Source: Stratiolaelaps scimitus (lineage: Eukaryota > Arthropoda > Arachnida > Mesostigmata > Laelapidae). Taken from it: DNA of 64,000 bases. A model generated the notes under the pieces. It saw nothing but the letters and a program-made list of their open reading frames with translations. It was not told the DNA's origin and ran no database searches. This document shows, in pieces, positions 13,351 through 26,047 of this stretch; the first letter of the stretch is position 1, and the number at the start of each line of letters is the position of its first letter. Made by a program: the position numbers and the translations under genes. The stretch is taken from the NCBI GenBank assembly GCA_019614645.1, contig JABWDB010000018.1, positions 620,001 through 684,000 of the forward strand, in the 5' to 3' direction.

Positions 13351-13949
13351 GCAAGCAGACTTATAGGCAGCTAAAATTTCATACAGCGTTAAGAATTCAT
13401 TGCTGACAACCAGCCACAAACCAGCACTAACTATACAGTAGTATTTCTTTTGACTCTGCCAACAAAACAAAGATCGTCCCAGTAGTTAACCTGGGCGCCA
13501 ACGTAAGCGGAGGCCCAGGGTGGTCACAGACACTCCAGCCATAACGGTGGTTATTCCTGATGAAGATGCTCTTCTCTATCTTTGCTCGGTAAGTGTTGGC
13601 TGGAAGAAGGTAGAATCTAAATAACCTGGCAGGGAAGGTCCATTCGTACAATTCTCCTTGGTAGTCAAGGTCAACAAAGGTGCGACTTTTCATCAGCGGC
13701 GAAATGTGTTGTCACCGATGTCTTCGAAAGTCCAAAGTGACACAGAGAGCAACAGAAATGCCTCTGTTGTTATTTTCATTCATCGTCTTGCGCCGAGTTC
13801 TTATTTTTGGCCGGTTTGAATTCGAATTTGGCGGGTAGTGAGGCACAACAATTAGCAGGCAGACGGCGCGAAACCGGCTAACATTCGGCTTCCGTTGGGC
13901 GTTCGAAATGGCAACCCTGGTCCCTCAGACTTGCATTCTCAGAGGGAAA

Positions 13950-14640
13950 GTGTCGGGTTTATGTTTCAACAGAAAAAATGTCCACCTGGAATCTATCGAG
14001 AGTTAGTTAGTGTGCACGGCCATAATGCCCTAAGTGGACGACCGGTCTACCATTGGTGTGCGCAGTTCAGGCAAAGCGACTGGGACACTAATGAACATCG
14101 AGAGCGCCCACCCCATCCCGAATCTCGATTCAACGAACGGATCGAGATAATCGAAAAAGCTTTTGAGCAAACTAGATCTTGGTCATTGGGGACTTTGTCG
14201 GCTAAAATTGGTGGGCCTCGTGAAACATGTCGTCGAATTATTAAAAATAATCTGAGGATGCAGAAAAAAGTGCAAAATGAGTCCCTCATTAACTCGGTCC
14301 CACTGGCCAACTGAAACTGCGTGAGGAGTGTTCGCGAGGCAATTTGAAGCTATATAGGCAGCAGAAGAGTAGCTTTGAGCATACCGTTGCAGTGACCGAG
14401 ACATGGGTCAGGACATGGGAACGGGAAAAGATCAAGTGAAACAAGCCCGTGTGACTATGGTTGCTTCCATCAGTTAAATTGGGGGGGGGGGTATAGGTGC
14501 ACAAAGGTATGCAGACATCGATTTGCTCCGAGAGGCGTTAATTAACGAAGTTATAAATGGTAATAGAAATGGTGCACACCTAACCGTCAAGGAAGGCTGC
14601 CAGAACTCTGGGACCAGTGTATAAATAAAGGAGATGCATA
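13950..14640 (+). mobile_element. Mariner-like transposon remnant (N-terminal half plus 3' scrap)
   Basis: An open frame at about 13955-14314 encodes the helix-turn-helix DNA-binding half of a mariner-type transposase. The conserved pattern W-x-x-x-F-(R/K)-x-(G/S)-D appears as YHWCAQFRQSDWD, followed by a Pro-rich linker (RPPHPES) and a second helical segment ending RRIIKNNLRMQKKV. Past the stop at 14312-14314, VTETWVRT near 14394-14420 matches the block that normally carries the first catalytic Asp, which is missing here. A later piece (LPELWDQCINKGDAY, near 14595-14640) resembles the C-terminal block of the family. The middle is deleted or scrambled and includes a 10-base G-run near 14469-14478. 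The element is not functional. I could not find its terminal inverted repeats. Confidence 0.65.
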
Positions 14641-16520
14641 CCTCTAACTGATACTAAAAAATCTTTATTTTAACTCACTTAGTTTAGCCGATATTGAAAT
14701 TTATATGTGTCTCATTATTTTTGAGCCTAATATTTAGTTGTTACCATCATGATCTACCTTATCCAAAAACCAAGCGTTGCCGTGCTTAGTTGTTTGAAAT
14801 ATTTAGCGTTGGCTAGGTCTCGGGCTGGATATTCACATCTTTGTATGTGAGGGATAGTACCCGTTTTGTTTCGTTAGCAAAATCTTAAAACATCGAACGA
14901 ACTAAGACTCAGCAGCGGTCGACAAGTCAAAACTTAAACAGACAAAACCTCATTATGAATCTCACGGAAGGAGTTCGTACTGAAACATTTTGTCTAAATG
15001 TTCTTCTACGCAACTTTGATTCGCTACCTGATAAATCTATATGCCCGGCGTTAGCAATAACACTTTGTCTAACACTGCAAATGTAATGTATATGTCAGCC
15101 GGATCTAAGCAGAGAGAGGATTAAGATTCTCTAAGGTACTAACATGGCCTGAATTCTAAAGTTTACCTCGAGCAAGTTCTAAGTGCAGTTAACTTTGTAT
15201 AACACATAGCGTACACTCATACCACGACACGATCTTAGTTTGGCACATGATGACATTAGTTTTCCCTAAGATGGCCATCAAACCCCCCACGACAGTTTTT
15301 CGCAGAAACATAAGTAAGGTGAGAGCCCTCCGAAAAGCCTTGGAACGAATACTTATTTCGGGTACTACAGCGATCTAAATTAAATATCAATTAATACGTC
15401 ATCTTGAAATAACCACATACTCTAACCTGGTTATTATAATTATATTATATTTGTACCATCGAGCGCCGAGATCGAGGATATTAATTTCATATGTGTCTCA
15501 CATTGCCTACGGCCATATCCATCTGACTATGTGAGGTGATGATCTGTATCCCTGCCATGTATATATATATTGCAGCCCTCAAATGTGGACGTAATAATAA
15601 TCGATTTATGTACGACAATGGCATCGTGTCGTTCTATTCTCCATAAAATTCATACAAACACACCCTGCCTAGAACAGACTACAGGAAGAAAACAGCAAAT
15701 CTTAGGGGCACGCACTTTCTGCCTCATTGTCGCAATCGGATAACCGTAATCCGAACATTTGTGGCAGTGCGAATTGCACACTAGTTGGAGCACCCCGCAT
15801 TTAAAGGCTCTGATAAGACAATCGGAGTGCCGGCTGAACCCGAACGCTCTTCTTACCAGTTATCCCGACGCACGCTAAATCATGTTAACTACTAGGTCAA
15901 ATGTACGCTGCCGCATCTGCAGATCTTCAAAATAGTATAGGCACCCATTGTTTTATGGCTGCACCGTGGTGGTTCGCCAGAGAAAGGCCTTATGTTATAA
16001 TCACTACCAATGTCGATATGGTATTCATGTGATGCATTAGTGACTACACAATGGCCTGCAGAGATACCGAGCTAAAGATGCCACCGGTATGTTGTGTATT
16101 TTGCCTCATACGCAACTGTATGTGGCCGCGGAAGCTTAGCCCTCAGTATTGGGTTCTCGCCATTGAACAGACGTTTCAGGTCTGCTAAGAAAACACATGT
16201 AGTGGACCTCATCATATTTCTTTCCTTCCGTACGCTTCGTTGCTACTTGCTTCGATTTCTTATTGCTCTCTGGCGTTCTAACATTAGAAGATATGGGACC
16301 CGACGGTGACACCCGTACGATCCGGTTCAGTCACACCATTCACTACGGTTTCACAATGAATAAAACATCTCGGCAAGGCGTATGGGCTACAACCCCATGC
16401 AATAGACCGAATATGTTAAGCGGCTAACATCTCCGAACAGAATATACTGTTGTTATACTCAAGTCGATCTCTGTCCTCAGCAAGTCGAACCCAATAGAAG
16501 TTTCGAGAGCAAACCATCCG
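14641..16520. other. Non-coding stretch
   Basis: No supported gene and no repeat that I can match elsewhere in the window. Confidence 0.6.
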
Positions 16521-16605
16521 GACTTCGTGCGATTTGAACGACTCGTTTGAGGATTTAACCTCAGTCCTTAAGCTGGACCAACGCTCCGCTCACTGACGAC
16601 ACCTG
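16521..16605 (-). other. tRNA-like sequence (degenerate class II tRNA or SINE head)
   Basis: On the minus strand, GGTCC-AGCTTAA-GGACT forms a five-pair stem with a seven-base loop, like an anticodon arm. It is followed by a GAGG/CCTC mini-hairpin resembling a long variable arm, then GTTCAAATC, a box B or T-loop match. A box-A-like stretch, CAGTGAGCGGAGCG, precedes it. The T-stem pairs poorly and position 33 is not T, so it is unlikely to be a working tRNA. It may be a relic tRNA-Leu/Ser or the head of a SINE related to the copies elsewhere in the window. Confidence 0.3.
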
Positions 16606-18587
16606 ACCCGGGATCCATCTACGAAGGGAAGAGCTATGAACGACCTGCGGACAGCGGAGAAATTTCGCCACAAACACAAGATCTTCTAATCAGATATCAG
16701 TGAAAAACACACTCCGGCAAGTAATTTGTTCGACGCTGTGTCTATCGAGTTGGTTCTTATACGCGATAATGGCCGCGTCGCGAAGAAAAACCTATCTCCG
16801 AGAAGTGTTGCCCAACTAAATCACTGACATTTTCCATCGATTTCCACACGCTTTAGTATTCAACAGAAGACGTGTTTGGTCATCATTTTTTACTACGTTC
16901 AATTCAACTGACGACAACCCAATAATAGACAGAGACAAATGTACTTCAAACCGAAACATCCTTCATAGTTTACGGCTTATTAACGTCTACGCGTCACTCA
17001 CCCTCCAACTATAATATGATACCACACTGACCGACGTACCCTCATAGCGACGAACCTTGCTCCACAACTTTCTCCAGACTAACAGGCCGCTGCTTGAGTC
17101 AACGTGATTCGTGTGGCACCATTCACATACACAGACCGATAGTGAAGTGGCCGGAACGAGGGCGTTGTGCACTCACTCAATTTTACCCTTTGAATTCCGA
17201 GGTATTCCTGCAAGCGTTTCAGCCGTGGTCGCATTCGACAAGTCCTCCCGGCGGATTCCTGCGGTCGTTGAGCTGACTTGGAATTTATGGCGTGGAGAAA
17301 TGCCAAAGCATCTCGTTCCACTTTTCGATATTCCCCTTGCTCTAGAGTCGATCCATAGAGCTATAGGGAGCAAGCGAGAAACCGGAGAGAGAGAGAGAGA
17401 GAGGAAGTCGGCACTGGTGCGAGTTCGTCCCTTTGCATCGACGGAATGCCATCCTCCAATAAATGCGCCGGCGGCCCGCTCGTTCGCTCTCTCGCATGCG
17501 CGTACGATAGTGGCCTCTCTATCTCTCTCTGTCTCTACTCTCATCTCCATCTGCCTATTGGTTTTACTGGGGTTCGTCTCGAACGCATCGTTATACGGGA
17601 GCATTCAATAGTATACGGGATGAAGAACATTTCCATTAGTGAGTGCGTCTCAAATATAAGAATAATAATAATAATAATACACACGTTAACAAAGGATGCT
17701 GGCGAGATATTGCCGATCGAAACAGAACGTAGTAATTAATTGTAATGATGATAAATATAATACTAAGTAAATATCGAGCTGTAAAATTTAGTTATGGGGG
17801 GTTTTACCATGCCGAGTTTCTGGCTCCAAGTCACTGTTATCGTATAATATTACGCAGCTTGCCGACGTCCCGTCATTTGTGGACGATTCTACCCAGTAAT
17901 CCGCTGTGTTATTTACACTTGATCTACTCTATCTACCTCGTGATGTTGATTTCTCAGAATTCGTTAATTCTCCCAGAATACTAAATATAAAAAATATATA
18001 TATCCGAATCGCGACGCGGTTTCACACCTTCCGACTAAACGGTTCAGTTGAACAAAAAACCTTCCCTCCATTAACTCTGGCCCTCGTTGGGTTACGATGC
18101 CCGCCTCGCTCGCTTCGACGCAAACACCCTGGGTCAACAATCTGTTTGACGACCTATTATATAATAGTAAAAACGATGTATTCCATCGGGTCTAGCACCT
18201 TTAGTTTTCAATACTTCGTCATAGTAGACGTTTCGCCAAACGTACGAAATGTAACAGCATGAAAGTCGATGTCCCCCGTTCTCAATACGATTAGCCTAGA
18301 AGAACGGGCGTCGTGCCTTAGGGCGCATTGCTTTTGCGCCCAGCTATCTAAGACATGAGCTTTTGTTTCTCGTAGTCGACGGTGCCTCTCTCCCGCACCC
18401 TCACACTGGGTTCCTATCCGCCCTTGCTAGTTTGTACGGGCGAACAACGCACGTAGACTATGTGGAGGAAACAATAAATGACTTTTTAAATCCAAAATAA
18501 AGCTGGATATAATTTATCGTTGAAGCCTGCGAGCGGAGAAACGGCGCTGGCTAGAGCGAGGGAGGATACACATCTGGTGGGATTTAG

Positions 18588-18613
18588 CAGCAGCAGCAGC
18601 AGCAGCAGCAGCA
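18588..18613. repeat. (CAG)n trinucleotide repeat
   Basis: About nine CAG units; a second triplet-rich patch follows at 18696-18735. No reading frame links them to a protein. Confidence 0.9.
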
Positions 18614-19832
18614 AGAAAGAGGAAAATGAACACAACTGAAAGGGAGTGACTGAATGAGATACAGGGCAGTCCAATTCTCTGTTTGGTCTTTTCATCGTCG
18701 TTGTCGTCGTCGTTGTCGCTGCTGCTGCTGTTGTACAGACCCTGTGGGGCCCCTGGCTTGAAAGCTACCGATGAGAACGATTGCAGTTCCTACTCGACGA
18801 GTCCAGGCTAGACCCCAGACGGAGCCGGGGCTCTGCTGCTCCGTGAGGGCCTTTGGACATTCGAACTACTGTTATTATTATTTTTATTGTATAGTTGACA
18901 CAGACAACAGACATGCAAACGAGCGTGAGAACATTTTGTTCATATTAATAATCGACGAGAACACTGTTGTAGTGATTGGCACTATGCGGTAAATTTTTCG
19001 GGCTGACCCACAGCCGGCATTGAACTCAATCCACGGTACAACTGCTTTCGGCATAGCTTCACAAGACGGTCCCCCTTAAATGTCGCCACTATACGGTAGA
19101 ATATTCTAACGATAGAATATATACGACAATCATTAAACATAGTAATTGCGATTACGAAATATACGGGGTAGACAATTACTAGCTATCAATATGAATAATG
19201 CAAGCTCGGTCATATTGTTACCTATCTAGCGGGCCTATGAAGGCGGCCAAAGGAGCACGCACACAGCGTAAACCGTGGCAGAATCATTAAAACTTTTTCC
19301 TGCATCAAGTTTTCCACCGACGCTGTCGATTAATATCAATTAGGCTTATTAGATTAGCTCATTTGATATTATTTTCAAGTGCACGTTTTCGAGAGAGCGT
19401 CCGCACGAAACAGCGGCACAGCTACCGATGTCCGGGGCACGAATATAATAATCGCGCCTTTAATCGCACGATCGAAGTGCCCCACACGAATTAGCTACCA
19501 GCGGTCATCTCCTTTTACATACCTAACTACTTGTACGTCTAGATGCCGGCAGTGTCATTTGCTGATCAAATGATTCAGTACAAGTCGGGCCGAGTGGCGT
19601 CATCGCAATGTCCGTCAGTGAGGCCGGGTGATCGTTTTTAATCGAGCGCGCCCTAGTCTCCCCGGACACCGGGGACTCTGTCGCGACCTGCAGCATCGCT
19701 ATGCCGAGTACGGCAGGTCATCGGCGTGAGCCGACGGTGGAAATGTAACATGGGGACTATTTAGAGAGCAAAGAGAACCGAATACCCTGAAATCGTGGAC
19801 AGGAGTGTTGGTTGAGGGAGGCTGATTATTAT

Positions 19833-19865
19833 TCTCTCTCTCTCTCTTTCTCTCTGTCTCTCTCT
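19833..19865. repeat. (CT)n tract
   Basis: A nearly perfect CT repeat with one interruption. Confidence 0.9.
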
Positions 19866-22184
19866 CGGTGTACATAAGAATACTCCACTCCAGTCGCTTC
19901 GATGAACGAGCGAATGAATATTCACGTGGTCTCAGGCTGAATTGATCCAAATTGAGCTGGTAATCGTCGCTGGAGAACGATCCGGCAGGCGTTGCCAACA
20001 CGAACATAAGTGATTGTCAATCCACTTTGTCCAATGGACGCTATCGGCTTTTGACACAGTTTGATCACATGGCAGGCAGCGAGCGGATGCAAATACATGG
20101 ACTGACGCCCCACCTCGCTCGAATCGTTGCACTTCACTTTGGATTTATATGAGTCGCTGTCTTCAGACTATGCTGAGCTTAGATTTCGCCTTCAGGGTTT
20201 TGCAGCGCTTAGGTCCCAATGAATCCGCCCCACTACTGAGCAATTTACCGTTATTGTAGAAACAAACACCACCGGCCCGTTTCACGGTGCCAACACTGTT
20301 ATTTGCAGGGCGGCGTGGAAGTCACGTAAAGTCGAAGCGCATTTAACTCAGGGAATTGAACAGTTTTTACCTCTGAGGTTCGAAGGAATAGCCATCTTGC
20401 TATTAACAACAATGTCACAGTTGTTGGTGTCGATGGGACCATCGAACGCATTTCTCTCCTCATTTTCCATCGAATGGAAACATTATCATTTATGCAATTA
20501 CGATTTGGATCACGATTTGTAGTTGATAGACGAATTCACTGGTGAGTATACCTTGATCATTGTTAAACTGCAGGATGTAATCGACTCTCAACACCACTTC
20601 CTCGTGTAACTGTTCGACTAGCATATGGGTAAAAGAGGAGCCCATAAATAGTGGCCCCGGTAAAAAAAGCACCTAACTTGTCACTATTAAAAAAACACAC
20701 ACACTGTATATCGATCGAGGAGAGCGTGCCCTAATGTGTATTTAATACGTAAGGCTATGCTAATGTGCGGCTCGGGTAACACGTTATGTTCTATCTCTGG
20801 GAATGATTATCTCATAGGAGGGTCGTCACCAAAGAATCAGGCACGAAGAATGGCAGTCACGTTCGAAGCGACTATGATATTTGTCCCGTTGGGCCGTTGA
20901 CTTAACATCATGTAGCGTCGATAATCTGACCCGTTCTACGTTGGTTTGCCGTGATTAAGCTTAGTCCCCGAGAGGCGTTTGCTTCGTCGGTGCAAGCGAC
21001 CACTTCATCACACTTTACCGCGTTCGCCGATCGCTAACGAATGACTCTGATCACGGGGCTTTGCACACCCTCGAAAAACAGGCAGGGAAACAGTCGTGAC
21101 GATTTTGAAAGGCGGCCGGTGAGCCAATGGCCGTCAAAGTAGAACGCCTCTATGTACGTTCACCTGACTAAGGACAGTCTATTGCGATTGAAATGAATGA
21201 GTCAGCCAGCTTGCCGTATACCAGCCTCATTTTAGGCACAGCGGACCTCGGCAGGAGCTATGTCGATGAGTAGGGGATGCCCTAACTCCTGATTATTAAT
21301 AGCTGCTAATAGCTCGCACAAACGTCCCCATTATGCTAATATGTGCCCTGCGCCTATATGAGTAGGCTGGCCTTAGAAGCTGCTGCCCGCCAGCATAGCT
21401 GGGGATCAGCTGATCTCATATTTTTTTGTGGAATCTCGCCGCAAAACGGACAAAACTCGTGCATTCATGGCGTATCATCGATACATTTGCTGGCACGTTG
21501 TTGTGATCTCATTTCCGTAACGTACTTTTGTTTAATATATAAATGAACAAAGGATTTTCCCATTGTGCCTAACCAGTTCCAGTAATTGCTTGCTGTTACA
21601 ATACAGTGGACGTAATATTTCAGTTGGAGAACACTGCAAAAAGCAACCCGCAGAGAGAGAGGCAATCCGCCTCACTTTGCGCAATTGTCGTTCGAGAGCA
21701 GCTTAATGTATATTTTATTGGTAATCCTGAATAATAATCCCCGATCAAACGAATATCCCGTGTCCACCATCATCTGACACCGTCAGATGTACACATGACC
21801 CAGGTGACAGAGAAAGCTGACTAGTTCGAGACGCCGAAAAGATTCAACGAATTCACAATTTGATTTGCTCCTGAATAGCAGTGCTTGTTTTTCGAGCCTC
21901 TGAGAACTTGGTGGCTGGCAACGGAGTGACGGGACATCGCAGGAGAGCAATTGAATCGTTCCCTGGAGACGTCGCGTACTATGCGACCAGTAATTCTACC
22001 TCCGACTTGCTGCGTTCCATTCCTGCGTAGTCGAATCCGACAGGATAACGTGTCATCGGAACTCGCGACGGAAATCAAGGAAGGTCACAAACAAACTGGA
22101 CACAGTGCATAATGAAAAGGCAATTGCGGACTTACCTCACGAATCGTCGTTGTAATGGTACGCTTAAGCAAATATTTAAAGAAA

Positions 22185-22245
22185 ATCTATTATATATTCT
22201 TAAAGTTTTATTTAAATAAATTAAATATATTTTTTTGGTTATGGG

Positions 22246-22282
<37 letters not shown>

Positions 22283-22445
22283 CAGAAAATATATATTAAA
22301 AATTATAAAATCTAAAATTTATTTACAGATATAAATAAATATAAAAATAAATATTTTCATTAATTTAAATTAATATACAAAGCTAATGTATTTATATTTT
22401 ATAACTACAAAAGCAAATTAAAATACATATACATATATAGCATGA
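22185..22445. other. Very AT-rich block
   Basis: About 260 bases are almost entirely A and T, including an (AT)n tract at about 22253-22281 and many TAAAT/ATTTA words. The composition changes sharply at both ends. It carries no open frame. It may be an expanded simple-sequence region, a matrix-attachment-like element or an inserted mitochondrial fragment; I cannot tell these apart by reading. Confidence 0.7.
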
Positions 22446-25304
22446 ATTTTCAGAAAATGCAATAACTTCGCCACTTTCCTTCTTGGACTGGAGTTCAGGC
22501 TCACTGCGCGTCCGTCATCAAATCCGTTTTTCGTGAGAAAGATTTATGTATCTCATCGAAAACCTTGGTGAGTAAGCAGTTCTCGTACGGTGGCTTAACT
22601 AAGGGCGAGCCCCAGTAGGCTACGCTGCCTACCCGACCTCTTGTCCTTGCCAAACGTCATTGTTCTTACACCCGAAGTCAGTGATAACAAGTGATTGATC
22701 AAGCGACAAATGAGCAACAGATGGTACCAACCGTAATGGGTAATCTGATATTTTCTACTAGAATATACCAAATGCTAAGCTTCAAGAGAAACGAGGAATT
22801 GAATGAAGACAAAAATCACAGTATACGTGGCCAGTATAGTTACGCTTTCATTTCGAATGCCTTAACTGACAGCTTAGGCTTAGGTGCATGCTTTGTCCAG
22901 GTCTGCTTGTAGCTGCATTTCAATTCGATCACTTCGCATTATTATGTGATATTTCGTGTTATTACCGAGCTCGACACACTGGTGTCCCGGTGAATAGCCT
23001 GCCCACGTAGAATATAATATATACAGCTCTATAGCTAACGGATATATCCGCCACAAATATGGCTCAGATGCTGGGAGATCGCACTCTGATCTGTTTTTGG
23101 GCTCCCGTGTCATTTCTGAGGTCTCCGCCTCGTGGATTCGCGACGAGGTTCTAATCACGTGCGTATCAGCTGGTCCTGCACGTGTTCAGATTTTCTTACT
23201 ATCAGCCTGGCGGCTCTTCCCTGGGGTCGCTCTATCTGAGGTAAAGGATGAAGGGTATCTCTGAATATTCGATTATAGATCAACACAGAACAGAACACAG
23301 AACAACGACCCGTGACAAAAGTATTTCGTATTCCACGTGAAGAGGAAGTCAGAAACTCCATAAGACGTCAGCAAGATCGCTCTAGCGTTTTAGTCCAAGC
23401 AAACACAAGTGTGATGAGCGGGAAGGCGAGTAGTATTATCCCCTGGTAACTGGATGTATTTACATATCAATTCGAGTTTGTAAGGTGACTACCCGTTTTT
23501 TCTGCATGCGGCCAAGTTCAACGCTGGCTCCTTCACAAGCTGAGACCTGTCTATGCGGACATTAATATGAATTGAACATTCCGCTTAGGCTATCCCCTTA
23601 CGTATTTCATTAAGCTTGTTTGATTAGATGTTTGGGTGTATTTCATCGCTAGTGGACGGGGGCACCCATCGTTAATTCCATCCATTCAGAATCCCTCCAA
23701 TTCGTATCGCCTGTTTATCATATAATAGACAACCTATGCGTTCAAGCTTGCGATGATCCCGAAGCTGTCGGACCCAAAGAACGGCATACGTGTTCGGCGC
23801 TCATTGCCGTTTGTTTCATCGGGCCAGGCCAAGATAGGACGCCCTTCGTGTCCTTGTCGAATTGAGGAATGATAGAGGTAACGTCCTTTTATGCAACTTC
23901 ACTTGCTATGACACTTTTGCATTAAACGATATCACCACGAGCAACACCGGCAGTAGCCGAAGCAGCGATAAAAGCAACAACAACTCGAGACAGAACGACA
24001 GGAGTGATTAGATCACCGACTAATGGTGAAGGATAATTGGATTTGCTGCTCGATAATTTTCCTGTTCTAATCTGAAATGTAGTTGGTGAATGAACCTAGC
24101 GCCCGAAAATTACACTCATTAACATAGAACAAGAGACTCTGTTTGTATTTTTTTAATGGGAAATATAACTCTTATTTATTTATTCGTACAACGTACAGGG
24201 CTTATTCGAATTCAACAGTTGCTGGCGAAGTGTCAGTTTCTCGTTTGAGTGAGAGACAAGAACGCGAAAGCTATCCTCTAAATCATAATTATCCCAATCT
24301 TTACCACAGCGTAAGGTACAGGACAGTATTTCACAGGCCGCATGACAAAAAAACTGCGCAAAATGTCAAGCAATTGCGACGTTCGCCACCCTTCACCCTG
24401 CTCAAACAAACTCACACGCACACACACATATATACATGTATATATATATATATATTATATATGCCTCGAGCTTGGGAACGAAATATGCAACACTGTGCGC
24501 GCGCCGATGGCTCTCGTCCGAAGCGGATGTGTCGCCGGAAGTAATCTCGACCCGAGATACGCGCGCGATCAGCATCGATGTCGCTGAGCGATGGTGGAGG
24601 GACTCCATCAAAATACGATGTGCCCATCCACCGCGCCCGTTCGGCCAGCAGCGAATCGCACGGCAGGCCGGGTCGAGCCGGCCCGACAAACTGGCGAACT
24701 TGTGACAGCGACGCTGTACACCAGTGGGGTGCGGGCCCTGTTCAGCTAACGCAAGGCTCGTAGCAAGCAAGCTAGCAGCGTGTGAAGTCCTTTGAGCATC
24801 ATTGGCTTCCACGATGGCTGATGGGCGACTCATGTCTTCGACATCATCACAGCTCGCCAAACATCGCGTATTGAAACGCCCTCGTACCGGTGCAATGCAA
24901 TGCGGCAATCATTAGCTGCAAACAAAACAAGTGTGTGGGTGTGTGTCATGAATTATACCTAAACACACGGGTCTGATTGATTAACCGGTGCACTCTCTCT
25001 CTCTCTCCTCTAACACATAAGCATACGACCTAAACAGTTTCTTTCTGCCGATGTCTCTCCTGTTCTTATATAGTAAATGTTTTCTAATGACCCATCAATG
25101 ATCCTATTTGATAAGATCTCGATATGGGGTTCGAACAGCGGCTAAACTCGATGTTGGAACTTTACGAAAGATTCGATTGTATATTCTTGCTAAGAACTTC
25201 GCGCCGGAAATCACACAGCTTAGGCAGCGGGATATATGGTTGATCGAAGCGGTCAATTAGTATTTGTCAGTTCAGATTTCCTATTTCATGGGAGCACACG
25301 GATT
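22446..25304. other. Non-coding stretch; GC-rich patch 24.47-24.9 kb
   Basis: No gene is supported. A CpG-rich patch at 24470-24900 carries a 168-codon minus-strand ORF (24402-24908) whose C-terminus reads through a TA/CA microsatellite. It has no recognisable domain, and the overlapping plus-strand ORFs are just as long for the composition. It may be a promoter or first-exon region, but that is only a guess. Confidence 0.5.
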
Positions 25305-25415
25305 TAAGGAAAAAGGCCTAGCCCCGCCTCGTTACACATAAGATAGCTTAAGCATTATGAAATTGCAGCTCCTTTAATAAACCAATAAAGCTTTACCTTG
25401 ACCTTTTTACCTTTT
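25305..25415 (+). mobile_element. SINE, copy 2 (head deleted)
   Basis: The body reads CGTTACACATAAGATAGCTT, AAGCATTATGAAATTGCAG, CTCCTTTAATAAACCAATAA and AGCTTTACCTTGACC. The ordered match to 50405-50490 (TTGAGCATTGTATGCAG, TTCCTTTAATAAATCAATAT, AAGCTTTACCATTAC) is clear by eye. The T-arm-like head present in other copies is missing here. A short repeated ACCTTTTT stretch forms the 3' tail. Confidence 0.65.
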
Positions 25416-25675
25416 TAACCCAAAAGTCGGATATATTCTAACCAGTAATGCTCCCCTGCCCTAAATTGATTCCAATACCGATTATGTACCTTCTGACGTA
25501 TTGTACCGCCTGATTTCAACGCGGTGGCGATAGGGCTCTTCCCGGACTAATTCTAATAGTCTCGGAATACGTTAGAAATTTTTCGAACGCGTGGCTAGAC
25601 AACAACGTTGATCCCGTTTTTTTTACTAAGTATGGGAGGCTACTTGCTATCACTGTTGTGTGTCTCAATGTGTGT

Positions 25676-25778
25676 AATAATTAGTGACGTAGTTGGGACT
25701 GGGCATCAGGCCGAGGCCTGAGGTCATAGTCACTCCCGAGGGAGGCGATGGTTCTGCCTCTTTGTCTCACAGCGAAGG
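25676..25778 (+). repeat. Dispersed repeat R2, copy 1
   Basis: Shares an ordered set of blocks with 44349-44447: AATAATTAG, then a GGGAC/GGGNNTCAGGCCGAG segment, GAGG-GC/ACGC, and finally CTCTNNGCCTCTNTGNCTCACAGCGA. Spacing is kept within a few bases. No open frame or tRNA-like box is obvious. It lies between a SINE and a LINE tail, so it is probably another interspersed element of unknown type. Confidence 0.5.
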
Positions 25779-25999
25779 GAAGGCGATGCAGAAGGAAGAA
25801 CGCTACGCGCTTGTCCCCGGTGGCGCGGATCAGCTTACGGTAGACCCTTACCAGCATATATCAGAGTTTAACGCTTCATTGTGCTTATTTATGAAACTTC
25901 GATTTAATTGCGCCTCTGCTTGCCGGTCTGAGCTATAAACTATAAGTGTATATTTACAGCTATCGGCATGTCACCCGAAGCAAGCAAACAGTGTCTATT

Positions 26000-26047
26000 T
26001 GTACCACCCCTTTTGGTTAATAAAGGTGTATTTGTATTGTATTGTAT
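26000..26047 (+). mobile_element. LINE 3' tail, extreme 5' truncation
   Basis: Forty-eight bases are identical or nearly so to the end of the LINE at 8959-9006: GTACCACCCCTTTTGG, TTAATAAAGGTG and the TTGTATTGTATTGTAT end. Nothing upstream matches the LINE. This is what an aborted target-primed reverse transcription event would leave. The close match suggests a fairly recent insertion. Confidence 0.85.

Larger units (their letters stand above)
16606..22184. other. Non-coding stretch with GA/CT and CAG tracts
   Basis: No gene is supported. Overlapping ORFs on opposite strands at 17111-17611 are built on a (GA)n tract at 17385-17403. Other simple sequence: (CAG)n at 18588-18613, CGT/CTG-rich repeats at 18696-18735 and (CT)n at 19833-19865. 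Confidence 0.6.

Noticed and set aside
17111..17611. 166-codon plus-strand ORF and 143-codon antisense ORF
   Set aside because: Both read through a GA/CT repeat that lacks stops in either direction, so the length is explained by composition.
24402..24908. 168-codon minus-strand ORF
   Set aside because: Its tail is a microsatellite translation (IYIYIYMYICVC) and the rest is a CpG-rich patch without a motif.
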